Below, in pieces: positions 44,105 to 53,585 of a stretch of 64,000 nucleotides of DNA. Made by a program: the position numbers and the translations under genes. Numbering within the stretch: position 1 is the stretch's first letter; each line of letters begins with the position of its first letter. Origin of the DNA: Novosphingobium profundi (GTDB taxonomy: Bacteria; Pseudomonadota; Alphaproteobacteria; Sphingomonadales; Sphingomonadaceae); assembly GCF_020524485.1 (NCBI RefSeq), contig NZ_JAIVLF010000004.1, forward strand, positions 62,001 through 126,000, read 5' to 3'. The notes under the pieces are model-generated. The model worked only from the letters and a program-made list of their open reading frames with translations, had not been told where the DNA came from and ran no database searches.

Positions 44105-44530
44105 TTACTCGGCGAGAGAGGAAAGGGCCTCTTGCGCCGCATCCCAGGCGAGTAGCACCGCCCCGTGCCGCCCCGGGTAGTCCGGAACAGCCGCGAGCGT
44201 ATCGAAACCGGGCCAGCTGGGCATCGGCCCCTCACCCGAAAGCCAGCTTCGGATCTCGCTGCGGGCCCTGGTCAGTTCGGCCGCGCTCTGTCCCTGGGCT
44301 CCCTTGGCAAAGATCGCGGCCGAAGCCTGCCCGATGGCACAGGCCTGCGCGGATATGCCGACACGGGCAATGCGCTCATCCGGGCCACTGTCGAGGCCAA
44401 GCTTGAGCTGGCTGCCGCAGGTTGGGGAACGCGCCTCAGTCACGTACGGCAGGTCGCTTGCCAGAGGATAGGCCGCCAGGTCCATGGCAAGAGCGAGCAC
44501 ATCGGGTGTGTAGAGGACCGTTGCCGACAT
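44105..44530 (-). CDS. NifU/SufU-like iron-sulfur scaffold homologue lacking the third cysteine
   Basis: The 141-residue protein has the IscU/NifU N-terminal fold. Two of three cluster cysteines are seen (SPTCGSQLKL and QACAIGQASA). The third, expected near the C-terminal helix, is replaced in PGRHGAVLLAW. Proteins of this form occur in many alphaproteobacteria, often annotated as iron-sulfur scaffold proteins, and whether they carry clusters is unclear. The start codon shares one base with the cvpA stop, so translation is coupled. Confidence 0.78.
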   Translation of the reverse strand: MSATVLYTPDVLALAMDLAAYPLASDLPYVTEARSPTCGSQLKLGLDSGPDERIARVGISAQACAIGQASAAIFAKGAQGQSAAELTRARSEIRSWLSGEGPMPSWPGFDTLAAVPDYPGRHGAVLLAWDAAQEALSSLAE

Positions 44531-45048
44531 CAGGCGCCCTCCCCTTCATCCAGCATGGCTGCGCGACGCTCCGAGATCATCTGCACCATCGCTTCGCTGC
44601 TGGCGTTGATGAAGGGGTAGGTGCGCGACTGGGTGACCCAATCAGGTCGGCCGGCAACGCCCCAGACAGTGTCATAGCCCAGCATCAGAACCGAGAAGGC
44701 CAGGACGATGATGATGATGCCCTTCATCGCCCCGAAGCCGAAACCGAGCACCCGGTCGATGGGACCCAGCACCGACTTGCGGCTCTGCGATCCGGCCCAC
44801 TTCGCCACCATCTTGACCACGATGTAGGGCACCAGAAGCAGCAGGGCGAAGGCCAGGATGCTCACGCTCGAGCTATCGCCAAGGTAGCTCTCGAGCTGGT
44901 AGGTAAGCGGCGTGTGCAGCATGCGGATAGCAAAGATCGCAAAGATCCACGCCGAGAGAGCCAGGACTTCCTGGACAAAGCCGCGCACGAATCCCGTCGC
45001 CGCGCCAAGAGCAACGAAAAGCAGGGCGGCCATGTCGAAACCAGTCAT
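44530..45048 (-). CDS. cvpA: CvpA-family membrane protein
   Basis: This 172-residue protein has four predicted helices and the family marks: an N-terminal membrane start with GFVRGFVQEVLALSAWI, then RKSVLGPIDRVLGFGFGAMKG. Members are linked to envelope homeostasis and, in E. coli, colicin V production. It lies between radA and the NifU-like gene with a one-base stop/start overlap on the downstream side. The molecular role is not settled for the family. Confidence 0.88.
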   Translation of the reverse strand: MTGFDMAALLFVALGAATGFVRGFVQEVLALSAWIFAIFAIRMLHTPLTYQLESYLGDSSSVSILAFALLLLVPYIVVKMVAKWAGSQSRKSVLGPIDRVLGFGFGAMKGIIIIVLAFSVLMLGYDTVWGVAGRPDWVTQSRTYPFINASSEAMVQMISERRAAMLDEGEGA

Positions 45049-45060
45049 GGGATCAGTGTC

Positions 45061-46446
45061 CTAGGCATCGGTCAGGATGCGGTCAACGAGATTGGGCAAC
45101 ATGCCAAGCCCGGTAAAGGTCAGCCCCTTGCCGCCCTCTCCGCCCGCATCCTGCTCGGCCGCCGAGGACGGACCGAAGGCCTTGGCAAACCCCAACTTCG
45201 CCGATTCGCGCTGTCGGATCGCTGAATGGGCCACGGGCCGGATTTCACCGGCGAGCGAGACCTCACCAAACCACACCGCGTTGCTCGACAGGGGCTTGTC
45301 GCCCAGCGCGGAAACGAGCGCTGCGGCCACAGCCAGATCGGCCGCAGGGTCGGAAAGCCGGTAGCCACCTGCGACGTTGAGATAGACTTCAGCGCTAGAG
45401 AAATTGAGACCGCAGCGCGCCTCCAGTACCGCCAGCAACATGGCCATGCGCCCGTTGTCCCAGCCCACGACCGCGCGGCGCGGCGTTGCCCCGCTCTGGA
45501 GGCGCACGATGAGGGCCTGGATCTCGATCAGGACCGGTCGGGTTCCCTCCATCGCGGGGAATACGGCGCTGCCCGCCATCGGCTCTTCCCGGCCCGACAG
45601 GAACAGCATGGAAGGGTTGCCGACCTCGGCAAGTCCTGCACCTTCCATTGCGAAGACGCCGATCTCATCGACCGGACCAAAGCGGTTCTTGAGGCTGCGC
45701 AGGATGCGATACTGGTGGCTGCGTTCACCCTCGAAGCTCATCACGACATCGACCATGTGCTCAAGCACGCGGGGCCCCGCGATGTTGCCGTCCTTGGTGA
45801 CATGGCCAACCAGGATCAGGGTCACGCCGTTTTCCTTGGCGTAGCGGATCAACTCGAACGCGCAGCCACGGACCTGGCTGACCGTCCCCGGCGCACCCTC
45901 GATCTGGTCGGAGTGCATGGTCTGGATCGAATCGATAACGAGCAGCGAGGGCGTGTCCATGTTGCCCAGCGTTGTCAGGATATCGCGAACGGACGTCGCT
46001 GAGGCCATCAGGATCGGCGCCTTGGAGAGCCCCAGACGCTCGGCACGAAGCCGCACCTGACCTGCTGCCTCCTCGCCGCTGACATAGACCGCGCTGCCGC
46101 CCGAAGTTGCGATGTGCGCCGAGACCTGGAGCAGCAAGGTCGACTTGCCGATGCCCGGATCGCCGCCCATCAGGATCGCCGAGCCCGGGACGAGCCCTCC
46201 GCCCAGCGCACGGTCGAACTCGGCAAGACCACTGGCGCGGCGCACCGGCAGTTCGCCGGGAGCGTCGAGCGGGGTGAACACGATCGGCCGCCCGCCCGAA
46301 GACAGGTCGTGCTTCGAGGAGAAGACCGTCTGCGGCGCCTCCTCGACCAATGTGTTCCATTCGCCGCAGTCGGCGCACTGTCCCTGCCAGCGTGTCGCGA
46401 CGGCGCCACAGGCCTGGCAGGCATATCTACGTTTGGGCTTTGCCAT
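45061..46446 (-). CDS. radA: DNA repair protein RadA
   Basis: The 461-residue RecA-like ATPase promotes branch migration in recombination. It has the N-terminal C4 zinc finger (CQACGAVATRWQGQCADC), the Walker A loop GGDPGIGKSTLL, the RadA-specific KNRFG motif and a C-terminal Lon protease-like domain. ATG 46446 (MAKPKRRYAC) gives the normal start. It leads the leftward run with cvpA and is divergent from the patatin-like gene with a 71-bp gap. Confidence 0.96.
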   Translation of the reverse strand: MAKPKRRYACQACGAVATRWQGQCADCGEWNTLVEEAPQTVFSSKHDLSSGGRPIVFTPLDAPGELPVRRASGLAEFDRALGGGLVPGSAILMGGDPGIGKSTLLLQVSAHIATSGGSAVYVSGEEAAGQVRLRAERLGLSKAPILMASATSVRDILTTLGNMDTPSLLVIDSIQTMHSDQIEGAPGTVSQVRGCAFELIRYAKENGVTLILVGHVTKDGNIAGPRVLEHMVDVVMSFEGERSHQYRILRSLKNRFGPVDEIGVFAMEGAGLAEVGNPSMLFLSGREEPMAGSAVFPAMEGTRPVLIEIQALIVRLQSGATPRRAVVGWDNGRMAMLLAVLEARCGLNFSSAEVYLNVAGGYRLSDPAADLAVAAALVSALGDKPLSSNAVWFGEVSLAGEIRPVAHSAIRQRESAKLGFAKAFGPSSAAEQDAGGEGGKGLTFTGLGMLPNLVDRILTDA

Positions 46447-46517
46447 GGCACCGGGCGTAACCGGAACGGAGCAAGAACGCAATTGCCTTTCCCGCGCATC
46501 GGGTCCACGCTAAGTCC

Positions 46518-48836
46518 ATGCGCCAGAAAGAACTGCGAATTGCGCTCGTTTGCTATGGAGGGGTCAGCCTCGCCGTCTACATGCACGGGGTGACCAAGGA
46601 GCTCTGGCATGCCCTGCGGGCAAGCCGTTCGTTCTGGTCGGACGATCCGGCCGATCTGGGCACAGGCGCCGTCTACCGCCAGTTGCTCGAACGGATCGAG
46701 GATGCCAGCGGGCTGAAGCTGCGGGTCATGGCGGACGTGATCGCCGGGGCGAGCGCGGGCGGCATCAACAGCGTGTTCCTCGCCCAGGCAATCCATTCGG
46801 GCCAGTCGCTCGAACCGCTGACCAACCTGTGGTTGGAATGCGCGGACATCGACCGCCTGCTTCACCCCGACGCTCGCCCGCTTTCGGCCGCCACCAAGTT
46901 CTGGGCACAGCCACTTGTCGCCTTTCTCCTGAAGCGCCCGGACGGCGCCATCGCTTCCAGCGTCGCCCCGGAAACCCGCGCCGAGGTGCGCGAGAAGCTC
47001 TCGCGCCTGATCCGCTCGCGCTGGTTCGAGGCACCGTTCTCGGGCGAAGGGCTCTCCAATACGCTCGCCTCGGCATTGGAAGCCATGGCGCGCGCACCGG
47101 GCGGCGCTCCGCTTCTGCCCAACGGGCACCCGCTCGACCTCTTCGTGACGGCGACCGACTTCAAGGGCCACCTCGAAGCGCTCAAGCTGCATTCGCCCCC
47201 GCTCGTGCTGGAGAGCGAGCATCGCCTCACCATCGACTTTCACGCACGAACGCCTGTGCATCGCGGCATGCCGCTTGCCCCCATCCCCGAACTGGTTTTT
47301 GCCGCGCGCGCGACCTCGAGCTTTCCGGGCGCCTTTCCCCCTCTTCAGCTTGCCGAGATCGATGAACTCGCTCGAGAACGCGAGATCGAATGGGAAGAGC
47401 GCGAAACCTTCCTTGCCCGGATCATGCCCGAGCACACCCGGCGCGGCGATCTTGCCAATGTCGCGCTGATCGATGGCTCGGTGCTCGTCAACGCGCCCTT
47501 CCGAGATGCCATGAGCGTCCTTCGTACGCGCCCGGCTGCACGCGAAGTGGATCGCCGCGTTGTCTACATCGAGCCCACGCCCGATGCCTTCGGCGAAGCG
47601 GCACGGCGCGAGAACGAACCGCCCGGCTTCTTCCCCGTCATCTTCGGCTCGCTATCCTCGATCCCGCGCGAGCAGCCGATCCGGGACAACCTGGAGGCAA
47701 TCCAGCTCGATTCGCGCGAGACGGCTATGCTGCGCGAAATCATCGAGGCCCTGCGTCCCGAGATCGAGGAGACGGTGGAGCGCCTGTTCGGGCACACCCT
47801 CTTCCTTGACCGGCCGACCCCGGCGCGCCTCGCGAGCTGGCGTAGCAAGGCGCACAAGGCCGCGCAGGAGCAATCGGGATTTGCCTACCACAGCTACGCG
47901 CAGGTCAAGCTGACCGGCGTCCTCGAAAAGATGGCCGAGCGCATCGTCGAAAGCGCGCCCGGCGCCGAGCACGTCACGCTCCGGCGCGTGAGCAAGCACC
48001 TTGCGCGCTATCTTGCCGAAACCGGGCTCGACCGGCGTGAGGCGCTGCGCGATGGCAATTCGCCGCGCCTGATTGCTTTCTTCCGCAAGTTTGACCTCGC
48101 TTATCGCACCCGCCGCCTGCGTTTTCTGGCACGGAGAGTCACGCAGGAGAGCGAACAGGACGAGGGCGTGCGCGAGGTGGACCGCGATCAGGCCCGTGAT
48201 GCCATCTACACTGCCCTCAATCTCTACCAGGAGGCGAGCAGCTGCACCGCACAGGACGGCGACTTTGCGCAGAAGGCGCCGCAGATCCTCGCTGATCCGG
48301 AGGCTGTCCTGGCCGATCTTGAACGCTGTTGGTCGCTGCACGATATCGATGGGAAAGTGGACGCCATCCTGGCCGAGGCGCTCTCGCAAATGCCGCGCGT
48401 GCTGCGTCGGCGCATGCTTCTCGCGTACCTGGGCTTTCCCTTCTACGACGCCGCGACCCTGCCCATGCTGCGCGGCGAAGGACTGAACGAGTTCGACCCG
48501 GTCCAGGTCGATCGCATCTCGCCCGAGGACTGCACCGCGATCCGGCCCGACGGTTCGCCCTCGCCCTTGCGCGGGACCGAGTTCTACACATTCGGCGCTT
48601 TCTTCAGCCGTGCCTATCGCGAGAATGACTATCTGTGGGGACGACTTCACGGCGCGGAACGCATGATCGACCTCGTCGCCTCTGCCGTTCCGAAAGACCA
48701 TGCGCTTGGCCGCAGTGAGATCGACGCGATCCGGCGCGAGGCGTTTCTGGCCATCCTCGACGAAGAAAGGGACCGGCTTCAAGCCGATCCCTCCCTTGTC
48801 GATCAGATCCGCAACGAGGTCCTCGCGCGGCTGTAA
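46518..48836 (+). CDS. Patatin-like phospholipase with DUF3376-type C-terminal region
   Basis: The 772-residue protein starts with a patatin domain: the oxyanion-type CYGGVSLAVYMHGV, the nucleophile elbow IAGASAGGIN (Ser79) and the catalytic Asp in ALIDGSVLVNAPF. The long C-terminal half (about residues 400-772) is helical and matches the DUF3376 extension found in a branch of bacterial patatins. No signal peptide is seen. A lipid acyl hydrolase activity is likely; the physiological substrate is unknown. It lies alone between radA and dnaJ, with a 15-bp convergent gap to dnaJ. Confidence 0.87.
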   Translation: MRQKELRIALVCYGGVSLAVYMHGVTKELWHALRASRSFWSDDPADLGTGAVYRQLLERIEDASGLKLRVMADVIAGASAGGINSVFLAQAIHSGQSLEPLTNLWLECADIDRLLHPDARPLSAATKFWAQPLVAFLLKRPDGAIASSVAPETRAEVREKLSRLIRSRWFEAPFSGEGLSNTLASALEAMARAPGGAPLLPNGHPLDLFVTATDFKGHLEALKLHSPPLVLESEHRLTIDFHARTPVHRGMPLAPIPELVFAARATSSFPGAFPPLQLAEIDELAREREIEWEERETFLARIMPEHTRRGDLANVALIDGSVLVNAPFRDAMSVLRTRPAAREVDRRVVYIEPTPDAFGEAARRENEPPGFFPVIFGSLSSIPREQPIRDNLEAIQLDSRETAMLREIIEALRPEIEETVERLFGHTLFLDRPTPARLASWRSKAHKAAQEQSGFAYHSYAQVKLTGVLEKMAERIVESAPGAEHVTLRRVSKHLARYLAETGLDRREALRDGNSPRLIAFFRKFDLAYRTRRLRFLARRVTQESEQDEGVREVDRDQARDAIYTALNLYQEASSCTAQDGDFAQKAPQILADPEAVLADLERCWSLHDIDGKVDAILAEALSQMPRVLRRRMLLAYLGFPFYDAATLPMLRGEGLNEFDPVQVDRISPEDCTAIRPDGSPSPLRGTEFYTFGAFFSRAYRENDYLWGRLHGAERMIDLVASAVPKDHALGRSEIDAIRREAFLAILDEERDRLQADPSLVDQIRNEVLARL

Positions 48837-48851
48837 CACCTTGCGCCAACC

Positions 48852-50003
48852 TTAGTCGGTGAGGTCGCTCCAGGCGTCCTTTATGCGGTCGAAGAAGCCC
48901 TTGGACTGGGGGCATTCGTCCCCTGTCTCGGTTTCCTGAAGCTCGCGCAGGATTTCCTTCTGGCGCGCACTCAGCCGGGTCGGGGTCTCGACGGTAATCT
49001 CGATGACGAGATCGCCACGGCCACGGCCCTGCAGCACGGGCATGCCCGCACCGCGCTTGCGCAGCTGCTTGCCCGACTGGATCCCGGCGGGAATGTCGAG
49101 CGCGATCATCTCGCCGTCGATGCCCGGGATCTCGATCGAGCCGCCCAGCGCCGCCGTCGTGAAGGTGATCGGAACGCGCGTGAGCAGTGTCGTGCCCTCG
49201 CGCTCGAACACCTTGTGGCGCTTGACGTGCAGGAAGATATAGAGATCGCCCGGAGGCGCCCCGAACGGCCCGGCTTCACCCTTGCCGGCAAGGCGGATGC
49301 GTGTGCCGTTGTCGACGCCGGGCGGGATGTCCACCTCGATCGTCTGGGGCTTGTCGACGCGGCCTTCGCCGCCACACGCCCGGCACGGTTTCTCGATGAC
49401 TTCGCCGCGCCCATGGCAGGTCGGGCAGGTGCGCTCGACAATGAAGAAGCCCTGCTGCGCACGGACCTTGCCGTGCCCGTTGCACATCGAACAGCCACGC
49501 TTGCCGGTGCCCGGCTCCGCGCCCGAACCCTCGCAGGGTTCGCAAGGCTGCGACACTTCAATGGTGATCTCGGTCTTGCGGCCGTTGAACGCGTCCTCGA
49601 GCGAGATCTCCATGTCGAAAGGAAGATCCGCGCCCCGACGCGCCTGCTGACGCCCGCCTCCGGCACCGCCCCCAAAGGCACTGCCGAAAATGGATTCGAA
49701 GATATCGCCGATGTCGCCGAATTCGGCGCCCATGCCGCCGCCACCGTGGCCGCCGCCACCGCCCATGCCCTGCTGGAACGCAGCGTGGCCAAAGCGGTCG
49801 TAGGCCGCGCGCTTCTGCGGGTCCTTCAGGACGTCATAGGCTTCGCTGCACTGCTTGAAGCGGGCCTCGGCCTCGGCATCGCCCGGGTTCTTGTCCGGGT
49901 GAAAGCGCATCGCCATGCGGCGGTAGGCCGACTTGATCGTCTTGTCGTCGGCATCGCGCGAGACTTCGAGAAGTTCGTAATAGTCGATTTCGGTTGCTGA
50001 CAC
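48852..50003 (-). CDS. dnaJ: Chaperone DnaJ
   Basis: The 383-residue Hsp40 has a J domain with HPD (RFHPDKNPG), a Gly-rich linker (GMGGGGGHGGGGMG), four zinc-finger CxxCxGxG repeats (CEPCEGSG, CSMCNGHG, CPTCHGRG, CRACGGEG) and the substrate-binding C-terminal domain. The GTG at 50003 is chosen because a strong GGAGGTGAG site lies at the right distance. It follows dnaK on the same strand, with a hairpin in the 82-bp gap. Confidence 0.97.
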   Translation of the reverse strand: MSATEIDYYELLEVSRDADDKTIKSAYRRMAMRFHPDKNPGDAEAEARFKQCSEAYDVLKDPQKRAAYDRFGHAAFQQGMGGGGGHGGGGMGAEFGDIGDIFESIFGSAFGGGAGGGRQQARRGADLPFDMEISLEDAFNGRKTEITIEVSQPCEPCEGSGAEPGTGKRGCSMCNGHGKVRAQQGFFIVERTCPTCHGRGEVIEKPCRACGGEGRVDKPQTIEVDIPPGVDNGTRIRLAGKGEAGPFGAPPGDLYIFLHVKRHKVFEREGTTLLTRVPITFTTAALGGSIEIPGIDGEMIALDIPAGIQSGKQLRKRGAGMPVLQGRGRGDLVIEITVETPTRLSARQKEILRELQETETGDECPQSKGFFDRIKDAWSDLTD

Positions 50004-50039
50004 TGTGGTCTCACCTCCTTCGATGCTGCAAGGCGCCAC

Positions 50040-50056
50040 CGGTGTGGATCACACCG
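50040..50056. terminator. Short hairpin between dnaK and dnaJ
   Basis: CGGTGTG and CACACCG pair perfectly around a GAT triloop, flanked by GGCGCC-like sequence that can extend the stem. There is no T-run. It may cause partial termination or processing that lowers dnaJ relative to dnaK. Confidence 0.45.
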
Positions 50057-50085
50057 ATGACGCCTTCACAGTTTCATCCGGACTG

Positions 50086-51999
50086 TCAGCCCTTGTTGTT
50101 TTCGTCGACTTCCGAGAATTCGGCATCGACCACGTCATCGTCCGCCTTGGGGGCTTCGCCACCCTCGGCGCCGCCAGCGGCCTGTTCCTTCTCGTAGATC
50201 GCCTGGCCCATCTTCATGGCAACCTGGGTCAGCGCTTCGGTCTTGGCCGTGATCTCGGCCGCATCGTCGCTTTCCAGAGCGGTCTTGGCTTCGGCAATCG
50301 CGGCTTCGACCTCTTCCTTCAGACCGGCGTCGATCTTGTCGCCGTTCTCGGAGAGCTGCTGCTCGGTCGCGTGAACGAGGCTTTCGCCGTTGTTCTTGGC
50401 TTCGGCCGATTCACGACGCTTCTTGTCCTCGTCCGCGAACTTCTCGGCGTCCTTGACCATCTGGTCGATGTCGGCGTCCGAAAGACCGCCCGAGGCCTGG
50501 ATGCGGATCTGCTGTTCCTTGCCCGTGCCCTTGTCCTTGGCGGACACGTTCACGATGCCGTTGGCGTCGATGTCGAAGGTCACCTCGATCTGCGGGACGC
50601 CGCGACGTGCCGGGGGAATGCCGACGAGGTCGAACTGGCCGAGCAGCTTGTTGTCCTGCGCCATCTCGCGCTCGCCCTGGAACACGCGGATCGTCACCGC
50701 CTGCTGGTTGTCCTCGGCGGTCGAGTAGACCTGGCTCTTCTTGGTCGGGATCGTCGTGTTGCGGTCGATCATCTTGGTCATGATGCCGCCCAGCGTTTCG
50801 ATGCCCAGCGACAGCGGGGTCACGTCGAGCAGGAGCACGTCCTTGACGTCGCCCTGAAGCACGCCGGCCTGGATCGCGGCGCCCATGGCAACCACTTCGT
50901 CCGGGTTCACGCCGGTGTGCGGGTCCTTGCCGAAGAAGTCCTTCACGACTTCACGGACCTTGGGCATGCGGGTCATGCCGCCCACGAGAACGACGTCATC
51001 GATTTCCGAAGCCGAGACGCCGGCATCGGCGAGCGCCTTCTTGCAGGGATCAAGCGTACGCTTGATGAGGTCGGCGACCATCTTTTCCAGGTCCGAACGG
51101 GTGACCGTCTCGACCAGGTGAAGCGGGGTCGTCGCGCCGCCTTCCATCCGCGCGGTGATGAAGGGCAGGTTGACTTCGGTCGAGGCCGTGGAGGACAGCT
51201 CGATCTTGGCCTTCTCGGCCGCTTCCTTCAGGCGCTGCAGGGCCAGCTTGTCGGTGCGGAGATCCATGTTCTCCTTGGCCTTGAACTTGTCGGCCAGCCA
51301 CTCGACGAGCTTGGTGTCGAAGTCTTCACCGCCCAGGAACGTGTCGCCGTTGGTCGACTTCACCTCGAACACGCCGTCGCCGATCTCGAGGATCGAGACG
51401 TCGAAGGTGCCGCCGCCAAGGTCATAGACGGCGATGGTCTTGCCGTCGTTCTTGTCGAGGCCATAGGCAAGCGCGGCCGCGGTCGGCTCGTTGATGATGC
51501 GCAGCACTTCAAGACCTGCAATCTGACCGGCGTCCTTGGTCGCCTGGCGCTGCGCGTCGTTGAAGTAGGCGGGCACGGTGATCACGGCCTGCGTCACGGT
51601 CTCGCCAAGATAGCTCTCGGCGGTTTCCTTCATCTTCTGCAGCGTGAAGGCGGAAACCTGCGACGGGCTGTAGTCTTCGCCGCCAGCCTGGACCCAAGCA
51701 TCGCCGTTCTTGCCCTTGACGATGGTGTACGGGACGAGCTCGGTGTCCTTCTTGGTCACCGGGTCGTCGAAGCGGCGGCCGATGAGGCGCTTCACCGCGA
51801 AAATCGTGTTGTCGCCGTTCGTGACGGCCTGGCGCTTGGCCGGCTGTCCGATCAGGCGTTCGCCGTCCTTGGTGAAGGCGACGATGGACGGCGTCGTGCG
51901 CGCGCCCTCGGAGTTCTCAATTACCTTCGGCTTGCCACCGTCCATGACCGCAACGCAGCTGTTGGTGGTGCCAAGGTCGATACCAATTACTTTACCCAT
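50086..51999 (-). CDS. dnaK: Chaperone DnaK (Hsp70)
   Basis: This 637-residue Hsp70 has the ATPase start [17 protein letters not shown], the phosphate motif [14 protein letters not shown], the linker region [15 protein letters not shown], a substrate-binding domain and a helical lid with an acidic tail. The ATG at 51999 has GAGG at proper distance; an ATG nine bases earlier is too close to it. An RpoH-like promoter lies 104-131 bp upstream. No CIRCE element was found, so RpoH rather than HrcA is the likely regulator. Confidence 0.98.
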   Translation of the reverse strand: MGKVIGIDLGTTNSCVAVMDGGKPKVIENSEGARTTPSIVAFTKDGERLIGQPAKRQAVTNGDNTIFAVKRLIGRRFDDPVTKKDTELVPYTIVKGKNGDAWVQAGGEDYSPSQVSAFTLQKMKETAESYLGETVTQAVITVPAYFNDAQRQATKDAGQIAGLEVLRIINEPTAAALAYGLDKNDGKTIAVYDLGGGTFDVSILEIGDGVFEVKSTNGDTFLGGEDFDTKLVEWLADKFKAKENMDLRTDKLALQRLKEAAEKAKIELSSTASTEVNLPFITARMEGGATTPLHLVETVTRSDLEKMVADLIKRTLDPCKKALADAGVSASEIDDVVLVGGMTRMPKVREVVKDFFGKDPHTGVNPDEVVAMGAAIQAGVLQGDVKDVLLLDVTPLSLGIETLGGIMTKMIDRNTTIPTKKSQVYSTAEDNQQAVTIRVFQGEREMAQDNKLLGQFDLVGIPPARRGVPQIEVTFDIDANGIVNVSAKDKGTGKEQQIRIQASGGLSDADIDQMVKDAEKFADEDKKRRESAEAKNNGESLVHATEQQLSENGDKIDAGLKEEVEAAIAEAKTALESDDAAEITAKTEALTQVAMKMGQAIYEKEQAAGGAEGGEAPKADDDVVDAEFSEVDENNKG

Positions 52000-52102
52000 T
52001 ATCCCCATTCCTCACGTCAGTGGTTGACACCGCACGGATCGCCTCCCTGGCTTGAGGCAAGGCGGCTTGTGCAGCTCGGTGACGTTCAATCGTCGAAGCG
52101 GG

Positions 52103-52130
52103 ATATAGGTGCGGTTTTTCTTGGAACAAG
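52103..52130 (-). promoter_or_regulatory. RpoH (sigma-32)-like promoter of dnaK
   Basis: On the minus strand CTTG is followed by a 17-bp spacer and CCTATAT, close to the alphaproteobacterial heat-shock promoter pattern. The predicted transcript start gives a leader of roughly 95 nt before the dnaK ATG. Confidence 0.75.
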
Positions 52131-52192
52131 ACCATTGCGATGGCATTAGCGCAATCCACGCCATCAGAGCTTCCCGCGAGGACCGGTTTCGC

Positions 52193-52756
52193 ATGTTCAC
52201 CCACAAAAACGCCGCCTTTTCCGCCCTGTCGCTGGGCCTTCTCGCACTTGCGGGATGCCAGCAATCGGCAGAGCCCGACGCGCAAGGCTCCGCCTCTGCA
52301 CCCGCCGAGGCTCTTGGACCTGACGCCAAGCCCGGCACCAGCGCCAAGGCGGGTCGGATGATCCTGCCCGTCGTCGCGGATCGTCCCGCAGCGGTCTATT
52401 TCACGTTCACCAACGCAAGCGATGCGCCTGTCGAACTAGCCGCCATCCATATCGCCGGGGCCGACAGCGCCGAGATGCACAAGACCGAAGGTGGTCAGAT
52501 GCGCGCGGTCGAGCGCGTGGCGGTTGATGCAGGCAAGAGCGTCGCGTTTGCACCGGGCGGCCTGCACGTCATGGCCTTCGATCTCGACGACAGCCTCAAG
52601 AGTGGCGGTACGACCGAAATGACGATTACATTCGAGGGCGGCGACAAGCTTTCCATGCCGCTGGCCATCGAGAAGATGGGCGCAGGCATGCACGCCGATG
52701 CGAGCATGGATCACGGCGCGATGGACCATGAGGCCATGGACGGGATGGAGCACTGA
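52193..52756 (+). CDS. pcuC: Periplasmic copper chaperone PCu(A)C, lipoprotein form
   Basis: The 187-residue product has a lipobox (LLALAGC, lipid Cys22) and a PCu(A)C domain with copper ligands in EMHKTEGGQM and GGLHVMAF. The C-terminal tail is rich in Met and His (MHADASMDHGAMDHEAMDG), which adds possible copper sites. Such proteins deliver copper to cytochrome oxidase. It is divergent from dnaK, and its stop overlaps the apparent start of the next gene. Confidence 0.87.
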   Translation: MFTHKNAAFSALSLGLLALAGCQQSAEPDAQGSASAPAEALGPDAKPGTSAKAGRMILPVVADRPAAVYFTFTNASDAPVELAAIHIAGADSAEMHKTEGGQMRAVERVAVDAGKSVAFAPGGLHVMAFDLDDSLKSGGTTEMTITFEGGDKLSMPLAIEKMGAGMHADASMDHGAMDHEAMDGMEH

Positions 52757-53250
52757 GCCCACCCCCGGCCCCGACGTGCCCTGCGGGCGGGGCGCGCGCG
52801 CTGACCCGCGGAGAAATCGCGCTTGCCCGGAGCATCTTCGGCGAGGCGATTTCCTATGATGAGGTGCGGATCAAGCGCACCAAATGGTTTCCGCTGCAGC
52901 CCCGCGCAACGGTCATGGCGCCGTGCGGGCATATCCACTTCCATCCGGCCTGCGATATCTACCGCGATGATTTCGCCTGCGGAGACCTCAGTCTGGAAGG
53001 CCTGTTCATCCACGAGATGACCCATGTCTGGCAGGCGCAAACGCGGGGGCGTCTGTTCCTGCCGACGCGGCGCCACCCCTTCTGCCGCTATCACTATGCC
53101 TTGAAGCCAGGCTGGACGCTCGAACGCTATGGCCTCGAGCAGCAGGCCGAGATCGTACGGCATGCGTTCCTGCTTCAACGCGGCGTGGTGCTGGCCGGGG
53201 CTCCGCCTCTCGCCTCCTACCGAGCGATCCTGCCGTTCGGCCCGGGCTGA
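52753..53250 (+). CDS. Small HExxH metalloprotease-like protein (Vgr-related), possible CTG start
   Basis: The 165-residue frame carries a zinc motif in FIHEMTHVWQAQ, after a conserved-looking N-terminus (LTRGEIALARSIFGEAISYD ... RIKRTKWFPLQP). Proteins of this type are annotated as Vgr-related in sphingomonads, and their function is unknown. No ATG, GTG or TTG exists in this frame between an upstream stop at 52729 and a GTG at 52864, which would cut off the N-terminus. The CTG at 52753 has a GGATGGAG site and forms CTGA with the pcuC stop, in the arrangement that ATGA takes elsewhere here. Confidence 0.65.
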   Translation: MSPPPAPTCPAGGARALTRGEIALARSIFGEAISYDEVRIKRTKWFPLQPRATVMAPCGHIHFHPACDIYRDDFACGDLSLEGLFIHEMTHVWQAQTRGRLFLPTRRHPFCRYHYALKPGWTLERYGLEQQAEIVRHAFLLQRGVVLAGAPPLASYRAILPFGPG

Positions 53251-53256
53251 TACGAT

Positions 53257-53293
53257 AAAGGGCGCGGTGACCACCTTGTCACCACGCCCCTTT
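53257..53293. terminator. Bidirectional hairpin terminator
   Basis: A long stem (AAAGGGCG-GGTGAC paired with GTCACC-CGCCCCTTT, one mismatch and one bulge) encloses CACCTT and ends in TTT. It lies between two convergent genes. Confidence 0.75.
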
Positions 53294-53318
53294 CATCCCC
53301 CTGCCGAAATAGGGTCGA

Positions 53319-53585
53319 TCAGCAATCGTCGTCCCAGTAGCGGTCGCCCGAACGGTCACGGCGATAGCAGCCACGGTCCTTGTCGACCTGCGAGCCTGCC
53401 GCTGCGCCCGCGGCCGCACCAATGGCTGCGCCCGTGCCGACATCGCCGCCCGCAAGAGCGCCAATGCCCGCGCCGACGGCACCACCTGCTGCGGCGCCCT
53501 CGCCGGTGTAATTGCTGGCGCAGCCCGCCATCGTGAATGCGCCCGCTGCCATTACCGGCAAAATGAGCTTGCTGTACGCCCGCAT
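53319..53585 (-). CDS. Glycine-zipper lipoprotein
   Basis: This 88-residue protein has a lipobox (AFTMAGC, lipid Cys22) and a glycine-zipper membrane segment (GAAAGGAVGAGIGALAGGD ... GAAIGAAAGAAAG), then a charged tail with two cysteines (RGCYRRDRSGD and the final Cys). The ATG has an AAGGAG site. Proteins of this kind (YmgG/osmotically inducible type) sit in the outer membrane. The role is unknown. Confidence 0.8.
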   Translation of the reverse strand: MRAYSKLILPVMAAGAFTMAGCASNYTGEGAAAGGAVGAGIGALAGGDVGTGAAIGAAAGAAAGSQVDKDRGCYRRDRSGDRYWDDDC

